The position numbers were made by a program, and so were the translations under genes. From Symbiotaphrina buchneri (Eukaryota; Ascomycota; Symbiotaphrinales; Symbiotaphrinaceae): a stretch of 64,000 bases of DNA. Positions 33,930 through 44,469 of the stretch are shown here, piece by piece. The stretch lies in contig BCIG01000026.1 of assembly GCA_001599915.1 (NCBI GenBank), positions 310,001-374,000 of the forward strand, given 5' to 3'. The notes beneath the pieces were generated by a model. That model saw only the letters and a program-made list of their open reading frames with translations, searched no databases and was not told the origin of the DNA. Each line of letters starts with the position of its first letter. Within the stretch, counting starts at the first letter, position 1.

Positions 33930-34446
33930 TATCGCATGTTTTTTGTCTAGTGTGTTTTGGCGTCTAACCGTAGGGGTATTGAGAGTTGCCCGGCGTTTAG
34001 CGCTTGGATATCTGGGATTTCGTAATTGGCCTGCCGCGACCCACGGGTTGAGCCCTCCGTTTTGGCGGTCGGATTATTGGTTGATTAACTAAGGTATATT
34101 GGTGGGAATTGCTTTCTGATTGCACCGGCGTCCGGGGATGATCGAGCTGGCTGGGCAAGCCACCCACCTCCTGCATATTGACAAAAGACGTCCACGATGA
34201 GATTCTTATGGAGCAGACTAGAGCAGCCGTTTACAACAAAGTGCTATCCAATGTTATGGACACCTCTCACTCCATTCCGCTTCGAGTCTATAAGGCTCCA
34301 TTTCAGAAGACACTTTTGTGATAGCAAACAAACGCAAGAAGACGCCGTCGTAATGCATGGAAAAGCTGAAGCTCGTTGCCTCCAACCAAGGCAGTAATGC
34401 AAAAAAGAAAAAAGTGTCCCCTCCGGAAGGGTCAGAAGGTGCCCTG
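33930..34446. other. Spacer between convergent genes
   Basis: About 520 bases between the 3' end of the coiled-coil gene (+) and TPT1 (-). No gene supported; expected to contain 3' UTRs. Confidence 0.5.
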
Positions 34447-35365
34447 CTACTGCCCATCAATGCTCTCGGGGCCAGCAGATGTTCCTTCTGCGGCTTCTTT
34501 TTGCCGCTGGTCTCTCTTCTGCTTATTGTGGTCTTTTGGCTTTGCGCCTCTGTGTTTACCCCTTGGGATTCCTTTCGCGAGCAGATCCTTCGGAATTTCC
34601 TGCTTGACTACACCACCCTCCCAGATGACTCCAAGGGCACCTTTTCGATCCTCGACCCGCGTCGCCGCCTCCAAAGGGACCTCTCCCTCTGCCAGCACCA
34701 CACCGTTTTCACTCATCCACCACTTCACCCCATGCTGAGCTGCCCGTTTGCAGTCGACCCATATCAGGACTTGCGCATCTTTCCGCATGCCACTGACAAC
34801 CTCCTGCTCCCCGCCGGCCACGGCCAGGGCGAAATGTACATGCGTGCGACTCATGGGCTTCAGTGCGCCAGACTCGAGTATCATGGGCCACGCAGCATAG
34901 AAGGTGCCATGAACAACTTCTGCAGGCAGGGCGTCGCCTTCTAGAGGTTTCAGGAGTCCATCAGAAGCGATCTTTATGCTATGACCTTGTGTAGCGCGGA
35001 TCAGGTAGTTGGAAGGGTCGGACGGGTCGGCAATAGTCTCTTGCGCGGGGATAAGGGCGAAGCGCTGCTTGTCGTTGGAACGGACGATGTCCTGAAGCTC
35101 CGGAAAAGTGACTTTGAGGGCCCGCATCTTGCGCCACGATAGCTGTAGGCGCAGATTTGTCAGATGGTTTGCAGATTGGCTATGCAGAAAATCTTACCAG
35201 CTCTTCGACGTTAACGTATCCTTGTTTGTCCAGTTGCAGACCCTCTTTCTCTGCGCCATGCCGCAGGATCCATGACATGGCCTTTGAAACCTCCACTTGA
35301 CGGGACATAGGACGGCCGGTCCCTCCTCTGCCTCCCCCGCCGCGTCTGTCCCCCCGCCCACCCAT
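34447..35365 (-). CDS. TPT1: tRNA 2'-phosphotransferase Tpt1
   Basis: Removes the 2'-phosphate left at the splice junction by fungal tRNA ligase, transferring it to NAD+ to give ADP-ribose 1'',2''-cyclic phosphate. Two exons: 35365-35198 and 35142-34447 (55-bp intron, GTAAGA...CTACAG); 864 nt, 287 aa. Family signatures in order: VSKAMSWILRHGAEKEGL (Arg-His pair), YVNVEELLSWRKM across the splice, SNDKQRFAL, IRATQGHSIK, HGTFYAAWPMILESGALKPM, SRTHVHFA and SGMRKDAQVLIWVD. These carry the conserved Arg-His-Arg-Arg set of the family. The start is the ATG giving MGGRGDRRGGGGRGG, an RGG-rich N-terminal addition compared with the yeast protein (230 aa); MSRQVEVSK, a few codons later, is an alternative start. 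The C-terminus is a basic tail (KPKDHNKQKRDQRQK). Confidence 0.94.
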
Positions 35366-35956
35366 GGCCCAGTGCGGAGACGCTGCGACGTGTAGCTGTC
35401 CAGCGACACGTTGTTGAAACGTTTGGATGAGATGCTGCAGCCGGTATGGTCGAGAAAAGTGGCATAAAGCCAGCGTAGTTGGCGCAGGACGGCGGTTGCG
35501 CTTCTGAGATATGGTCGAATATGAACATGGAGTCTCATGAGAAAAGGGCCGAAGTTGTGCGTCAGAGGTCATTGCCTGTTACGGTAGGCCCAGCCGAGAG
35601 CACATGCATGAGAAGCCTGGCAGCGCAACCGGGACCGCTGTTAGGCTACCGACATCCCGCTACAGCAGCCTCCTAACTCTACCGGGATTGCTGGGCAATA
35701 CTGTAATGCAATACGACACAGTTCAAGACCATGGATTGGGACTAATAGGAGCAACTCGTAATTCTTGCCTTCATTTGCCTAACCGCACACACCAAGAAAG
35801 AAGAGGTGGGTATCCAAGGAGAAGCAACATGCGGCGTGTCACATCCACCTTATCGCCGGCTATTCCAAAATGAAACCTTTCCCTTTGCTCCCTGGACAAT
35901 ATACAGAATTAGGAAACACGTTCAAGCTTCAGGCACAGCCCCAGAACCGCTCAAGT
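35366..35956. other. Spacer between TPT1 and SEA4
   Basis: About 590 bases holding the TPT1 promoter (left) and the SEA4 3' UTR (right). The open frame continues upstream of the chosen TPT1 start to about 35572 but without family similarity. No further gene. Confidence 0.5.
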
Positions 35957-38922
35957 CTAGACGCCAACCCGTTCAAGCCGCGCACAAAGACACTGGCAAT
36001 CAGGTACAGGGCACATCTTGTGCCTGGCAAACCACTGCCGAGCATGCAATGCATGGAACCCATGATCACAGATAGTGCAGAAGTTAGTGAAGTTCCGAAG
36101 CGGATCCCGTACCTCTGCTGCTGCCGCACCTCCAGGTGTCATCGCATCCGGCACACCGAGATGTGTGTCACAAACACCGCAGCGGGGCAGATGACGTTTG
36201 CATGATGGACACACGGTCCCGGACGACTTTCCTCCCCGGTGTAGCGGATTACCTTCAGCCTTGAGGGTACCATTGCTTCCACTGACGGATACGTTAGATG
36301 CCAAGGACCGACTGCAATAATTGCACCGGAGTGTGACTTGACGGGGCAAGGGTTGAACAAGAAGCTCCCCATCACGGGTCCTGGACTTCTTCATCCATTC
36401 CACATCGAACTTAGCACGTTGTATGTGCAACTTCCATGCTCCCATCATGCTGCGATACTGTTCTCTCCAATGCTCGAATCGAATATCGTTGACGTAGCGG
36501 GGGTTGGCATAGGCCATTGACAACGCCGCCGTCTGTGGATCGCAACATCGCAGAGCGTACTCATGCAAGAGGTCATTGCCATCTTCTGTAAGTCCAGTAA
36601 GGACAATCCCCTCAAGATTCCCCGCCGAGACCACGTCTCTAGTCATCTTGTTGACGAAAGCCGTCAACTTCTCGTCACTGAAGTATCGCAACGCAACTGC
36701 TAGGCGGTCTCTGAGAGGAAGGGATTTCTCCTCAACCACCGATTCCCATCTCCCCTCACCGACCAGGGCTAGAATGGCACGGGAATATGGATCGTCGAGA
36801 GACGCGGCTATATCCTTGCATAGCTTTGTCCACTCTTTATCTCCGTTCCTGGAGTCACTGGCACCATTATTGAAGACAGCAATAGCCATGGTCAGAAGCT
36901 TATGACTGTCAGCGCCCTTGTCGAGAGCCGCAATGGCATGTCTTGGTTGACCCTGAAAGAGAGCCAGGGCGGCGGCCTCTGTATGCCTGCCCTCGATGAC
37001 AAGCTTGTCCACAGCGCCCTTCACTCTTTCTGATGACATGTCACGCCCGCATATCGCAAGGCACAACTGACGACGATCCGGATAGTCTGTCGATACGGAG
37101 GTAAAATGCTCCCTTTCATAGTGCTCGTTGCATGCCTTCAGCGCTTTCGGAAAGAGTACCGCAACTCTGCTGCTCTTATTGTCCAAACGTGCTTGCGCGT
37201 TTGGCCCAAGATTGGCATTCCAGATCCTATGAACTCCCAAAAAGCTGAGATCTAGTCCGTAAAAGACCATGCCCTGTTTCATAGAAAGATTTTCGGCGGC
37301 TGCGATAGTTAGGGGCTGAGGCCAAACTGATTTACATGGTTGGAATTCGCACCTTCAATCCAAGCCCAAAAGTTTTGCAGGGACACGTCGTCCGCAACGA
37401 TTGTCTGGTTCAATCGCGCATCAAATAGATACCCTTCTTCACACCGTCGCCTCAGAACGGTCCTCAACCTCAAAAGATCTTCCTTATCGAGTTGGTATAC
37501 CGGTGCAGCATCCACAGACGTGGCCAGCGGCTTCCTTCCTTCACCAATTGCACCTTTTGCTCGGAGCAGCGCCATTGTTTCAGCTATTGGCCCCTGAGCT
37601 GTCGGAGGATGGAGGAAAGCCACCCCCGGTGCAAGCTTTCCAGTGGGGTGGTTTTCATTCGCAAGTACATTCACTGTCGACTGCCCCTTCCCTATGGCTA
37701 TCGACCCTCTTGGCAACAACGAAACAGAAGGTGACGGGCCTGGAAGGTTATAAAAGTGTACTGCCCTATCCGCACCAAGTGTGATGAAGCGGTGACCGTC
37801 AGTAGCATCGGAGAAGTTCACCCAGTCAAAGGATACGATGCGGTAATTATCTTCTTGAGAGCGTTCCTTATCAAAGAAAGGTGTCTCGAGCTCGCGAACA
37901 TGCTTTGTTCGAAGCAATTCAGGTCCATCTTGCTCACGACTTGTCGTCTCTGGACTCGGGGGAACAGTGGCGGGAGCGACTGAATCAATGACCGTCTCGT
38001 AGACGCGCACTTGGCCTGAGGTTGAGAGTATGCCGAGCGCACCCCGCTTCGATCTCGAATAACGAACACTCCAAATGCTAGAATTCTGTCTGGTATCGAT
38101 AACATTCTTGAGCTCAACACTTAAACCGTCCGTCACGGTATACCCGGATGATAATGAAGCAGCAGTCAAACGAGGCGCTGCCCGCCGATCCCAAATACAG
38201 ATCGTGGCATCCCCGCCCGAGCCGGCTGAGGCGAAGTGGTTTTCGTCCAAGGGATCTATAGCCAAGTAATGGACATATCGTGTTGGAAACTGCAAGGCTG
38301 CGGTTGTGGCAGGGTCTCTGAGATCATAGATCCTGAGGTACTGGCCCTTGACACCAGCCACTAACGTATCCGGTTGATCGTAGAAGAACTTTACGCTTGT
38401 GATGCCTTCCGAGCTCGACAGCTGCCTGAGCGGTGTTGGCCCCGGCTGATTTCTTGGTGAAGCTGGCGAGGTAATCTTAGGACTTGGGGCAGATGCGAGA
38501 CGCTGTCGAGCATCCCATATATTCAGGCAGAAGTCATTGCGAACTTTGTCAAGCCCCGCAGCTAGAAGACCTTTTGTGCTGAACGCGACTGAATTGCAAC
38601 CGCGCTGGTGCTTGACCGGGAAAGACCATGTGTCATTGGAGTTATCGTCAATACGCAGGACGCTTGCTTCGCCTGAAGGCAGGCCCACAGCTACCAGCCC
38701 CTCGTCCACTGGAGACCAGTCAAATGCTCGGAACGCTGGCAGCTTGGTATGCTGGGCCAGCTGTTTGTACTGGACCACTCGTTTCGCAGACGACTCTACC
38801 TCGCAAAGCTTAGCATTGCGACCAGCAAGATTGAGTACGAGGAAACGCTGGCTATCAGATGTCGAGCGTGGGCTCCAGCGGATCACCGCTTCCATGTCGA
38901 GATCAGGCGCCGAGAAAGGCAT
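35957..38922 (-). CDS. SEA4: SEA/GATOR2 complex subunit Sea4 (Mio-like WD40 plus zinc domain)
   Basis: A subunit of the vacuole-associated SEA complex (GATOR2 in animals), which controls TORC1 in response to amino acids. Two exons: 38922-37353 and 37299-35957, joined as WIEAAENLSM across a 53-bp intron (GTGCGA...CGCAG); 2913 nt, 970 aa. The N-terminal half is a WD40 propeller: WSP repeats, RAFDWSPVDEGLVAVGLPSGEASVLR, LNIWDARQRL, CIWDRRAAPRL. The middle is alpha-helical (HAIAALDKGADSHKLL). The C-terminus is a RING-like zinc region: RCNYCSRSL, CPSCKRHLPRCGVC, FCTICDHGFHALHARQWF, CPVPDCQCLC. That order is diagnostic of Mio/Sea4. The start at 38922 (MPFSAPDLDMEAVIRW) is chosen because the open frame upstream encodes non-conserved sequence. 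It shares a short promoter region with EFG1. Confidence 0.93.
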
Positions 38923-39343
38923 TTTGAGAGGGCAAGAGGATAGCAGGCCAAAGGAAGCATAACCATTTCCAAAAAAAAGGAAAAAGGGAGCAAAGAAAGA
39001 TAAGACGTGTTTATGCCAGCCAACTATCAGCCACGAAAGGAAAGCAAAAACATCGTGCCAGTGTGCGATGTGCACGCAACTGTCGCGATAATGTAGTTGG
39101 AGGAGCAAATGGCCGTAGACTAAACGACGGTGACGGAGCTCCGAGATACACAGAGTACAAGTGTACTAGCGGTACGGTACGTCCGGTAACAAGTACCTGT
39201 ACCTACGATTATTAGTCGAAAGCTCTGGCCAACGGCCCTCCCCGATCAAAAAATAGCGAAGTCCAGAATTACAACCTTGTCCAAAATGTTAGCACCGCTT
39301 CATCGACGCAACAATCCTTCTCACACGCCCACGCTGTGTAGCC
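38923..39343. promoter_or_regulatory. Divergent promoter of SEA4 and EFG1
   Basis: About 420 bases between two divergent start codons. It contains a GTACGGTACGTCC...AAGTACCTGTACC cluster at about 39167-39208, part of the dispersed GGTACC motif family of this window. Confidence 0.55.
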
Positions 39344-40230
39344 ATGGCTCCAAAGCGCAAACACTCCGAGGTGGCCGGCTTCGAGGGCATGCATAGCGCT
39401 CGACAAGTCAACCTTGGTGTCGCCCCAAAACCTGCAAGGAAGAAGCCGCGGAAGCTTGAAGCGCTCAATTCGAAGCCCACCTCGGTGAACCTCTTGAAGA
39501 AGAAGATCAGGGATGTGTCAAGACTGCTGGCCCGCACGGAGAACCTTGCAGCAGATGTGCGCATCGAGAATGAGCGGGCTCTCGAGGGGTATAAGCAGGA
39601 ATTGGCCGTGGCTGAGTTTGAGAAGAGGAGGCAGAAGATGATCAAGAAATACCACATGGTGCGCTTTTTCGGTAGGCCACCAAGATAATGCATTGCTTCT
39701 AGGAGGGACAGGTTGCTAATGCGCATTTTGGGGATGCAGAGAGACAAAAGGCCTCGCGACGGCTGAAGAAGTTACTCAAACAGCTCGAGGCCACCACATC
39801 AGACTCTGAAAAGGAGAAGCTTCAGGCTGGAGTGCACGAGGTCGAGGTTGATCTAAACTACGCGCTATATTGTCCCCTTGCGGAAAAGTACACCAGTCTA
39901 TATGCGCCGAAGAATGGTTCTGGAACCGAAGGTAGCGGCGTAGAAGAGACGGAGGAAAAGAGAGAGAAACCGCCATTGTGGAAAGAAGTTGAACGGTGTA
40001 TGGAGGACGGCACGCTGCAAGCTTTGCGGGATAGGACTGCACCTACTGGTCCAGCTGATCAAGATGCAGTTGCGCCGCCTAGGCCGCTGAAAGGGTCTGA
40101 GAAGAAGCAGAAGGGGAAGCAGGATTTCACACAAGGAAAGGATAGAGAAGTTCGGTTTGGAAGATCAGCAGAAGGGCCTGCAGCTGAGGATACGGACGCC
40201 GAGAGTGAAGGCGGGTTCTTCGAAGAATAA
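39344..40230 (+). CDS. EFG1: rRNA-processing protein Efg1
   Basis: A nucleolar coiled-coil protein needed for 18S rRNA maturation in the small-subunit processome. Two exons: 39344-39671 and 39740-40230 (68-bp intron); 819 nt, 272 aa. Family features: a basic start (MAPKRKHSEV), then KPTSVNLLKKKIRDVSRLLAR, YKQELAVAEFEKRRQKMIKKYHMVRFFERQKASRRLKKL in outline across the splice, and LNYALYCPLAEKYTSLY. The rest is an acidic and basic disordered tail ending ESEGGFFEE. Length is near that of fungal orthologues. The ATG context (GCCATGG) is strong. Confidence 0.93.
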
Positions 40231-40376
40231 TCACTGGGAACGTACTCATCGTATGTTGCATAGCGCCGGAGTTTAACGGTTACCAGCCGCACCGTGGTGT
40301 GGGCTGTTTATCTTTTCACGGAGGGAAGATATCCGAATGCATCTTATTCTATGTCTAAGGGTCTAATATACAGGTT

Positions 40377-41655
40377 CTATGCAAGTTTGGTTCTTGCCTC
40401 GGCCTTTTCTAAACATTCTTCAACGACGCCCCAGACTCTCTTAACGTCCAGACCTCTGGGTATTCTTATGCCGGGCTGACCCGGCTCCAATTTCGTCGCA
40501 ACCGTTCTACCGACCTGGCCCTTTAAGCTATCATCCTCACTATGCAGCCCATCAGTGACTACGTTGACGGCGAACCGTTCACCCCCTTTATAGTCAAATG
40601 CTATCTCCTCTATACCTAAATCATCCAAGATGACTGCCACTGCCACCGGATCATGCAGCGGCGGCCCATCCACTAGGCCAAAGACATCCGCATACCTGTC
40701 CGCAAAGAAGAGCAGCAAGTCATGCAGCATGATTCTCAGCGTTGATGGGTTTGGGTCGTGCCTTTCCGGCGGCCCACATAGTAATAACTCGAGCACAGGC
40801 TTGGTTCCCAAGACCAGATGTGTCACATCCAGGGGAATGATGGTAGTTTTCGCCGCGAGCTCCGCGTTCAGGAACAACGACTGCGCCGATTCGGGATCGC
40901 TGTAGATATTGAATTCTGCCCACGGCGAGTGGTTCCCGAACCTCTCGCCTTGGCCCTGTACTCTGCCCAAAGGAGCATTGGTGAAGCCTCCACCAATCGA
41001 GCCACCCATGAGCGTGAAGCCACGGATGTGCTCGGCGACTTCAGGGAAGGTCGCAAAGAGCAGCGCAACGTTAGTGGTTGATCCCGTCGCGACCAACCAG
41101 GCGGTGCCTCTGGCTTGCGCCATAAGTGCGTTCCGCATGGCCAGGATCGCATTCTCTTTGCTGCGTGGAGAGATGCCCGCTGGCGGTAGCAGGTCAGTGC
41201 CGTCGAGACCGGACTTGCCTTTTCAACCTGGCGTGTCAATAGCTTTGGGTGTCTTCGAGCAAACGGAAGGAGAAACACACCATGAATCCCAGGGGCATAA
41301 GACGGTATTCTGCAGTAAGGACGTGGTTTTCCCGGAAAGACCGCTACGTCAGGACGGTTGAAGGCTGTGAGCACCCGGCACGCGTTCTCTGTTACATGGT
41401 CTAGGGAAGCATTGCCGTGAATCGTACTGATACCAAGGCAATTGAGCGCTGGATGACTTGTAACCAGCAATATGGCGAAGACGTCCTGCGCCGAGGAGCT
41501 ACGTCAGTAAATACTGGAGTCACGAAACATCTGTGCAGACTATGACCCACATCGTGTCCTATTCTCCGTCAATTGCAGCTCAGGAGCGGAGCGGGAGCGG
41601 AGTGGACGGACTTACCTGGATCACAGTCAAGCCATACTGGGACCTTGTCTGCCAT
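40377..41655 (-). CDS. Inosine-uridine preferring nucleoside hydrolase
   Basis: Hydrolyses the N-glycosidic bond of ribonucleosides to give ribose and a free base, in nucleoside salvage. Four exons: 41655-41616, 41558-41551, 41485-41281, 41218-40377; 1095 nt, 364 aa. The calcium-binding signature DCDPGHDDVFAILL is split over the first three exons; the second exon is only 8 nt (GACACGAT), needed to restore the Gly-His-Asp of the motif. Then come TIHGNASLDHVTENACRVL, GKSGLDGTDLLPP, WLVATGSTTNVALL, LMGGSIGGG, AEFNIYSDPESAQSLF, IPLDVTH and the C-terminal LHDPVAVAVIL with the conserved His-Asp. The intron before exon 4 ends in AAAAG, a less usual acceptor, but it is the only one that keeps the frame. 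Substrate choice cannot be told. The 3' end lies 146 bp from EFG1, convergent. Confidence 0.9.
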
Positions 41656-42339
41656 GTCGAAGGGCAATTGAGCTCAACGATGATAGGAAGCGTGGCAATT
41701 CGACGTTCTTGGGGCGTTTAACCCTTCGTATTCAGTTTATTATTGTTATTAGCGTTGTTAGGTTCCTGGTAGATAAGCTCTCGGAGATCTATTTTATCTC
41801 GCCGGGCCGGCTTGGCTTTTTCCAAGTTCAACGGGTGTGATCCCCGATTGGGAACCCCTGAAGAACCGGAGACGGCCGATGCGTTACGTTCGGTGTTCGG
41901 AAACGAAGGCATGTTCATACTCGTAGATATCCTTTGTCAAACAATAGAGCCAAGCTGCTGCTTCATAAGCTTCTCCGACACCCGCACGCAGAATGTCTTT
42001 TACAAAGATGCTTCTATATTGAGATGTTATGGAACTACGGAGCTAGAATGAGAGGATGCTGCTCGGCCAAGAAAAGCAAGCAAAATGCAGTACATGGATC
42101 GCAGTAATGAATGAAGAACCTGGACACCACTCATTGACCATAGTATCCTCGATATACTGTCCAACGATGTCCTGCTGTTGCAGAGTTATATAAGGCCGTC
42201 AGCTCAACTCCCAGCATAAATACATGAAACGTAAGCCATGATCATCCCAATTCCCCATCCCGGTGCCCAACCATAAAGAAAGAGACAGCGGCTTGGTGGC
42301 CGTTGACCTGGCATGCATATGGCATGATGAGACCGTATC
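41656..42339. other. Spacer between nucleoside hydrolase and F-box gene
   Basis: About 680 bases with the hydrolase promoter on the left and the F-box gene 3' UTR on the right; both genes are on the minus strand. No gene supported. Confidence 0.5.
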
Positions 42340-44469
42340 TCACATGACAGTACAACCGTTTCCGCTTCTGGCTCTCCTTCTGCGACCAATACCAGCCATC
42401 CCTTCTCCGCCTTCTTCTTCGTCAGCATGCAGCATAGCGGCCTCACGGGCTCTGCGTCTGCGTCTCCTACTGCCGGCACCTCCAGCACCAGCTTCCTCAT
42501 TGGCCATCATGTATTCGGCCCACTTTCTCTCCAGTCTGCTCGCTGCCGCCAAGTCGCCACGGAGAACTCTTTTCGTGTGTTCTTCCACGGTCATCTGCCA
42601 GCCATAGAAACATTTCAGTTGGATGATCTCCGATGGGTATGGAGGGGCCAAGGAGCCAGCCTTGGGCCTCTTCACTTCGGCGTTTCGGGACAATACCTCA
42701 CGGACGCCAGTCCAAGTTACATTTTGACAGTCGTAGACCACCAGGCGTAGGCCCACTCGAGGTCGCTTGTGCGGGCTGCCATCCTTCTTAGAGCGCGAGC
42801 GAACCATACTTGCCGCTTCAGCAAGGACAAGGTCAGAGATTCTTGTGTTGTCCATATCGACGCTCTTCAGTTGACGGCAAGCTTTGATCAAGGGAAGCAT
42901 TCCAGTGTCCCCCAGGTTCTCGCAGTAACTGATTACGAGATGTTGCAAGGTGTCTTTGCAAGGAGATTTGGCTATAGTCTGAAGAGTAGCGTTGGTAAGC
43001 TCCTCTAATTCCTCCAGATCAAGGTGTGTCAACTTGGAAGCGCTCGCCAGTAGATCGGTAAGGCCGTCATCATGTATATGATCGCATTGAGAGAGCTGTA
43101 GCCCTTCCAGGTTCGGGACATGACCAGCCAAGGACTGGATTCCGGTATCGCTTAAGTTCCGGCACCTTGTAAGGTCGAGATGTTTCAACTTCCGGGGAGG
43201 GACAATAGCTTTGCCGGACAATGGGTCAATCTCGGGATCTAGCCCCTGAACCATGATCTTCAACGATTCGTCGTCCAGAGATTCGCAGTGATCAATGACG
43301 AGCCTTTCTAGCTTGTTCAATTGAAAGAGTTCCAACATGAAATCCTTGTCATCGAAGCCTCGGATCTCACTTGCTCTCAGATCCTTCAATCTAGGACAAG
43401 AGTCCATAATTTTTGACAGCCCTCGCGTGTCCATATTGCTACACCAGGAGACGTTAAGATGTTCCAGTTGTGGGCAAGATTTGGCGATAATCCTCATCGA
43501 AGAGTTGGTGACAGCAGACAATCCAGCAATGTTGATGCGGACCAGGCGGGTGTTTCTTAGAAGAAAATAATGCACGTTGGCCGAATCAATACGACAGCCC
43601 TCTAGCGAGATATCAATGAGATTGCGGCAGGCGCCGGACATTTTCTCACCCTCCCAGTGATCCCTCAATTGAATGCAGCCTCGCAAGTTGAGATTCTTGA
43701 CAAATGGTCCAGCAGTGCGAATTATTTTAGCAAGCGAATCCCCTGGTATATCGCGGTAAAAGTCCGAAACATCCAGATCGCCCCATAATTGACCGTCGAA
43801 GCACATTTTATGCCACGTTCTTGAAACCCGAGAGCATCTCACGATCTCCTTAGGTTTCAGGTACCGGAAAACCTCCATTCTAATCTCGTCTGGCATATTC
43901 CCCCAAAGATCGAAGTTCTCCTGTCTGGCAACATTTTGCTTCTCGATCGGCCGCGAGAAGTAATCTTCTACAACTTCACAGATCTCTGGGGTAACGGCAA
44001 GTGGGGCTGACCTCGAGTTAGGTCTTAGATCGGCCGGTAGAGCTATCCTGGTGGGAGTGGAGTTGCCCGGCGTGGTTGTGTCATTGTCCAGGATCGGTAC
44101 CCGAGCATTGGAATCCAAAAGCTGCGCGTCGAGCCCCGGGGTGCTCGCCAAGGAGGTGGGCGCCGTTGAGAAAGTCCCCGAGGATTGGGAGGAGTAAGAA
44201 TTGTTGTAGGAGTGGCCGTAAGTGCTCGCGGAAGCTAGGGATACACATGAAATGCTCCCCCTTTCCCCGGTGCGATAGCCAACAGACGGGGAACGGCCGA
44301 GCTTTGCTAAGGATGGAGAAGATGAAATTCTCTGTAAGCCTTTCAAGAAACGATGGCGACCCTTGAGCTTGGGCGTCGGTATAGGCATGCCGGCGGTAGG
44401 GCTCGTCGGAGTTGCATTGCCCGAGGCGTCCTCAACGGGCACAGTACCCGGAATATTTAGTTGTGCCAT
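42340..44469 (-). CDS. F-box / leucine-rich-repeat protein with C-terminal CaaX box (FBXL-type)
   Basis: Substrate adaptor of an SCF ubiquitin ligase. From the ATG at 44469 (MAQLNIPGTVPV, context ACAATGG) it has 709 aa; an in-frame ATG at 44520 is an alternative with weaker context, and the frame above that starts only at TTG. The N-terminal about 170 residues are Ser/Thr/Pro-rich. The F-box is about residues 185-235: NMPDEIRMEVFRYLKPKEIVRCSRVSRTWHKMC in outline. At least ten LRRs of the cysteine-containing type follow (LEHLNVSWCSNMDTRGL, LKHLDLTRCRNLSDTGI, LQHLVISYCENLGDTGM). The C-terminus has runs of Arg and ends GNGCTVM, a CaaX prenylation signal as in FBXL2/FBXL20. The substrate is unknown. 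Confidence 0.9.
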   Translation of the reverse strand: MAQLNIPGTVPVEDASGNATPTSPTAGMPIPTPKLKGRHRFLKGLQRISSSPSLAKLGRSPSVGYRTGERGSISCVSLASASTYGHSYNNSYSSQSSGTFSTAPTSLASTPGLDAQLLDSNARVPILDNDTTTPGNSTPTRIALPADLRPNSRSAPLAVTPEICEVVEDYFSRPIEKQNVARQENFDLWGNMPDEIRMEVFRYLKPKEIVRCSRVSRTWHKMCFDGQLWGDLDVSDFYRDIPGDSLAKIIRTAGPFVKNLNLRGCIQLRDHWEGEKMSGACRNLIDISLEGCRIDSANVHYFLLRNTRLVRINIAGLSAVTNSSMRIIAKSCPQLEHLNVSWCSNMDTRGLSKIMDSCPRLKDLRASEIRGFDDKDFMLELFQLNKLERLVIDHCESLDDESLKIMVQGLDPEIDPLSGKAIVPPRKLKHLDLTRCRNLSDTGIQSLAGHVPNLEGLQLSQCDHIHDDGLTDLLASASKLTHLDLEELEELTNATLQTIAKSPCKDTLQHLVISYCENLGDTGMLPLIKACRQLKSVDMDNTRISDLVLAEAASMVRSRSKKDGSPHKRPRVGLRLVVYDCQNVTWTGVREVLSRNAEVKRPKAGSLAPPYPSEIIQLKCFYGWQMTVEEHTKRVLRGDLAAASRLERKWAEYMMANEEAGAGGAGSRRRRRRAREAAMLHADEEEGGEGMAGIGRRRRARSGNGCTVM

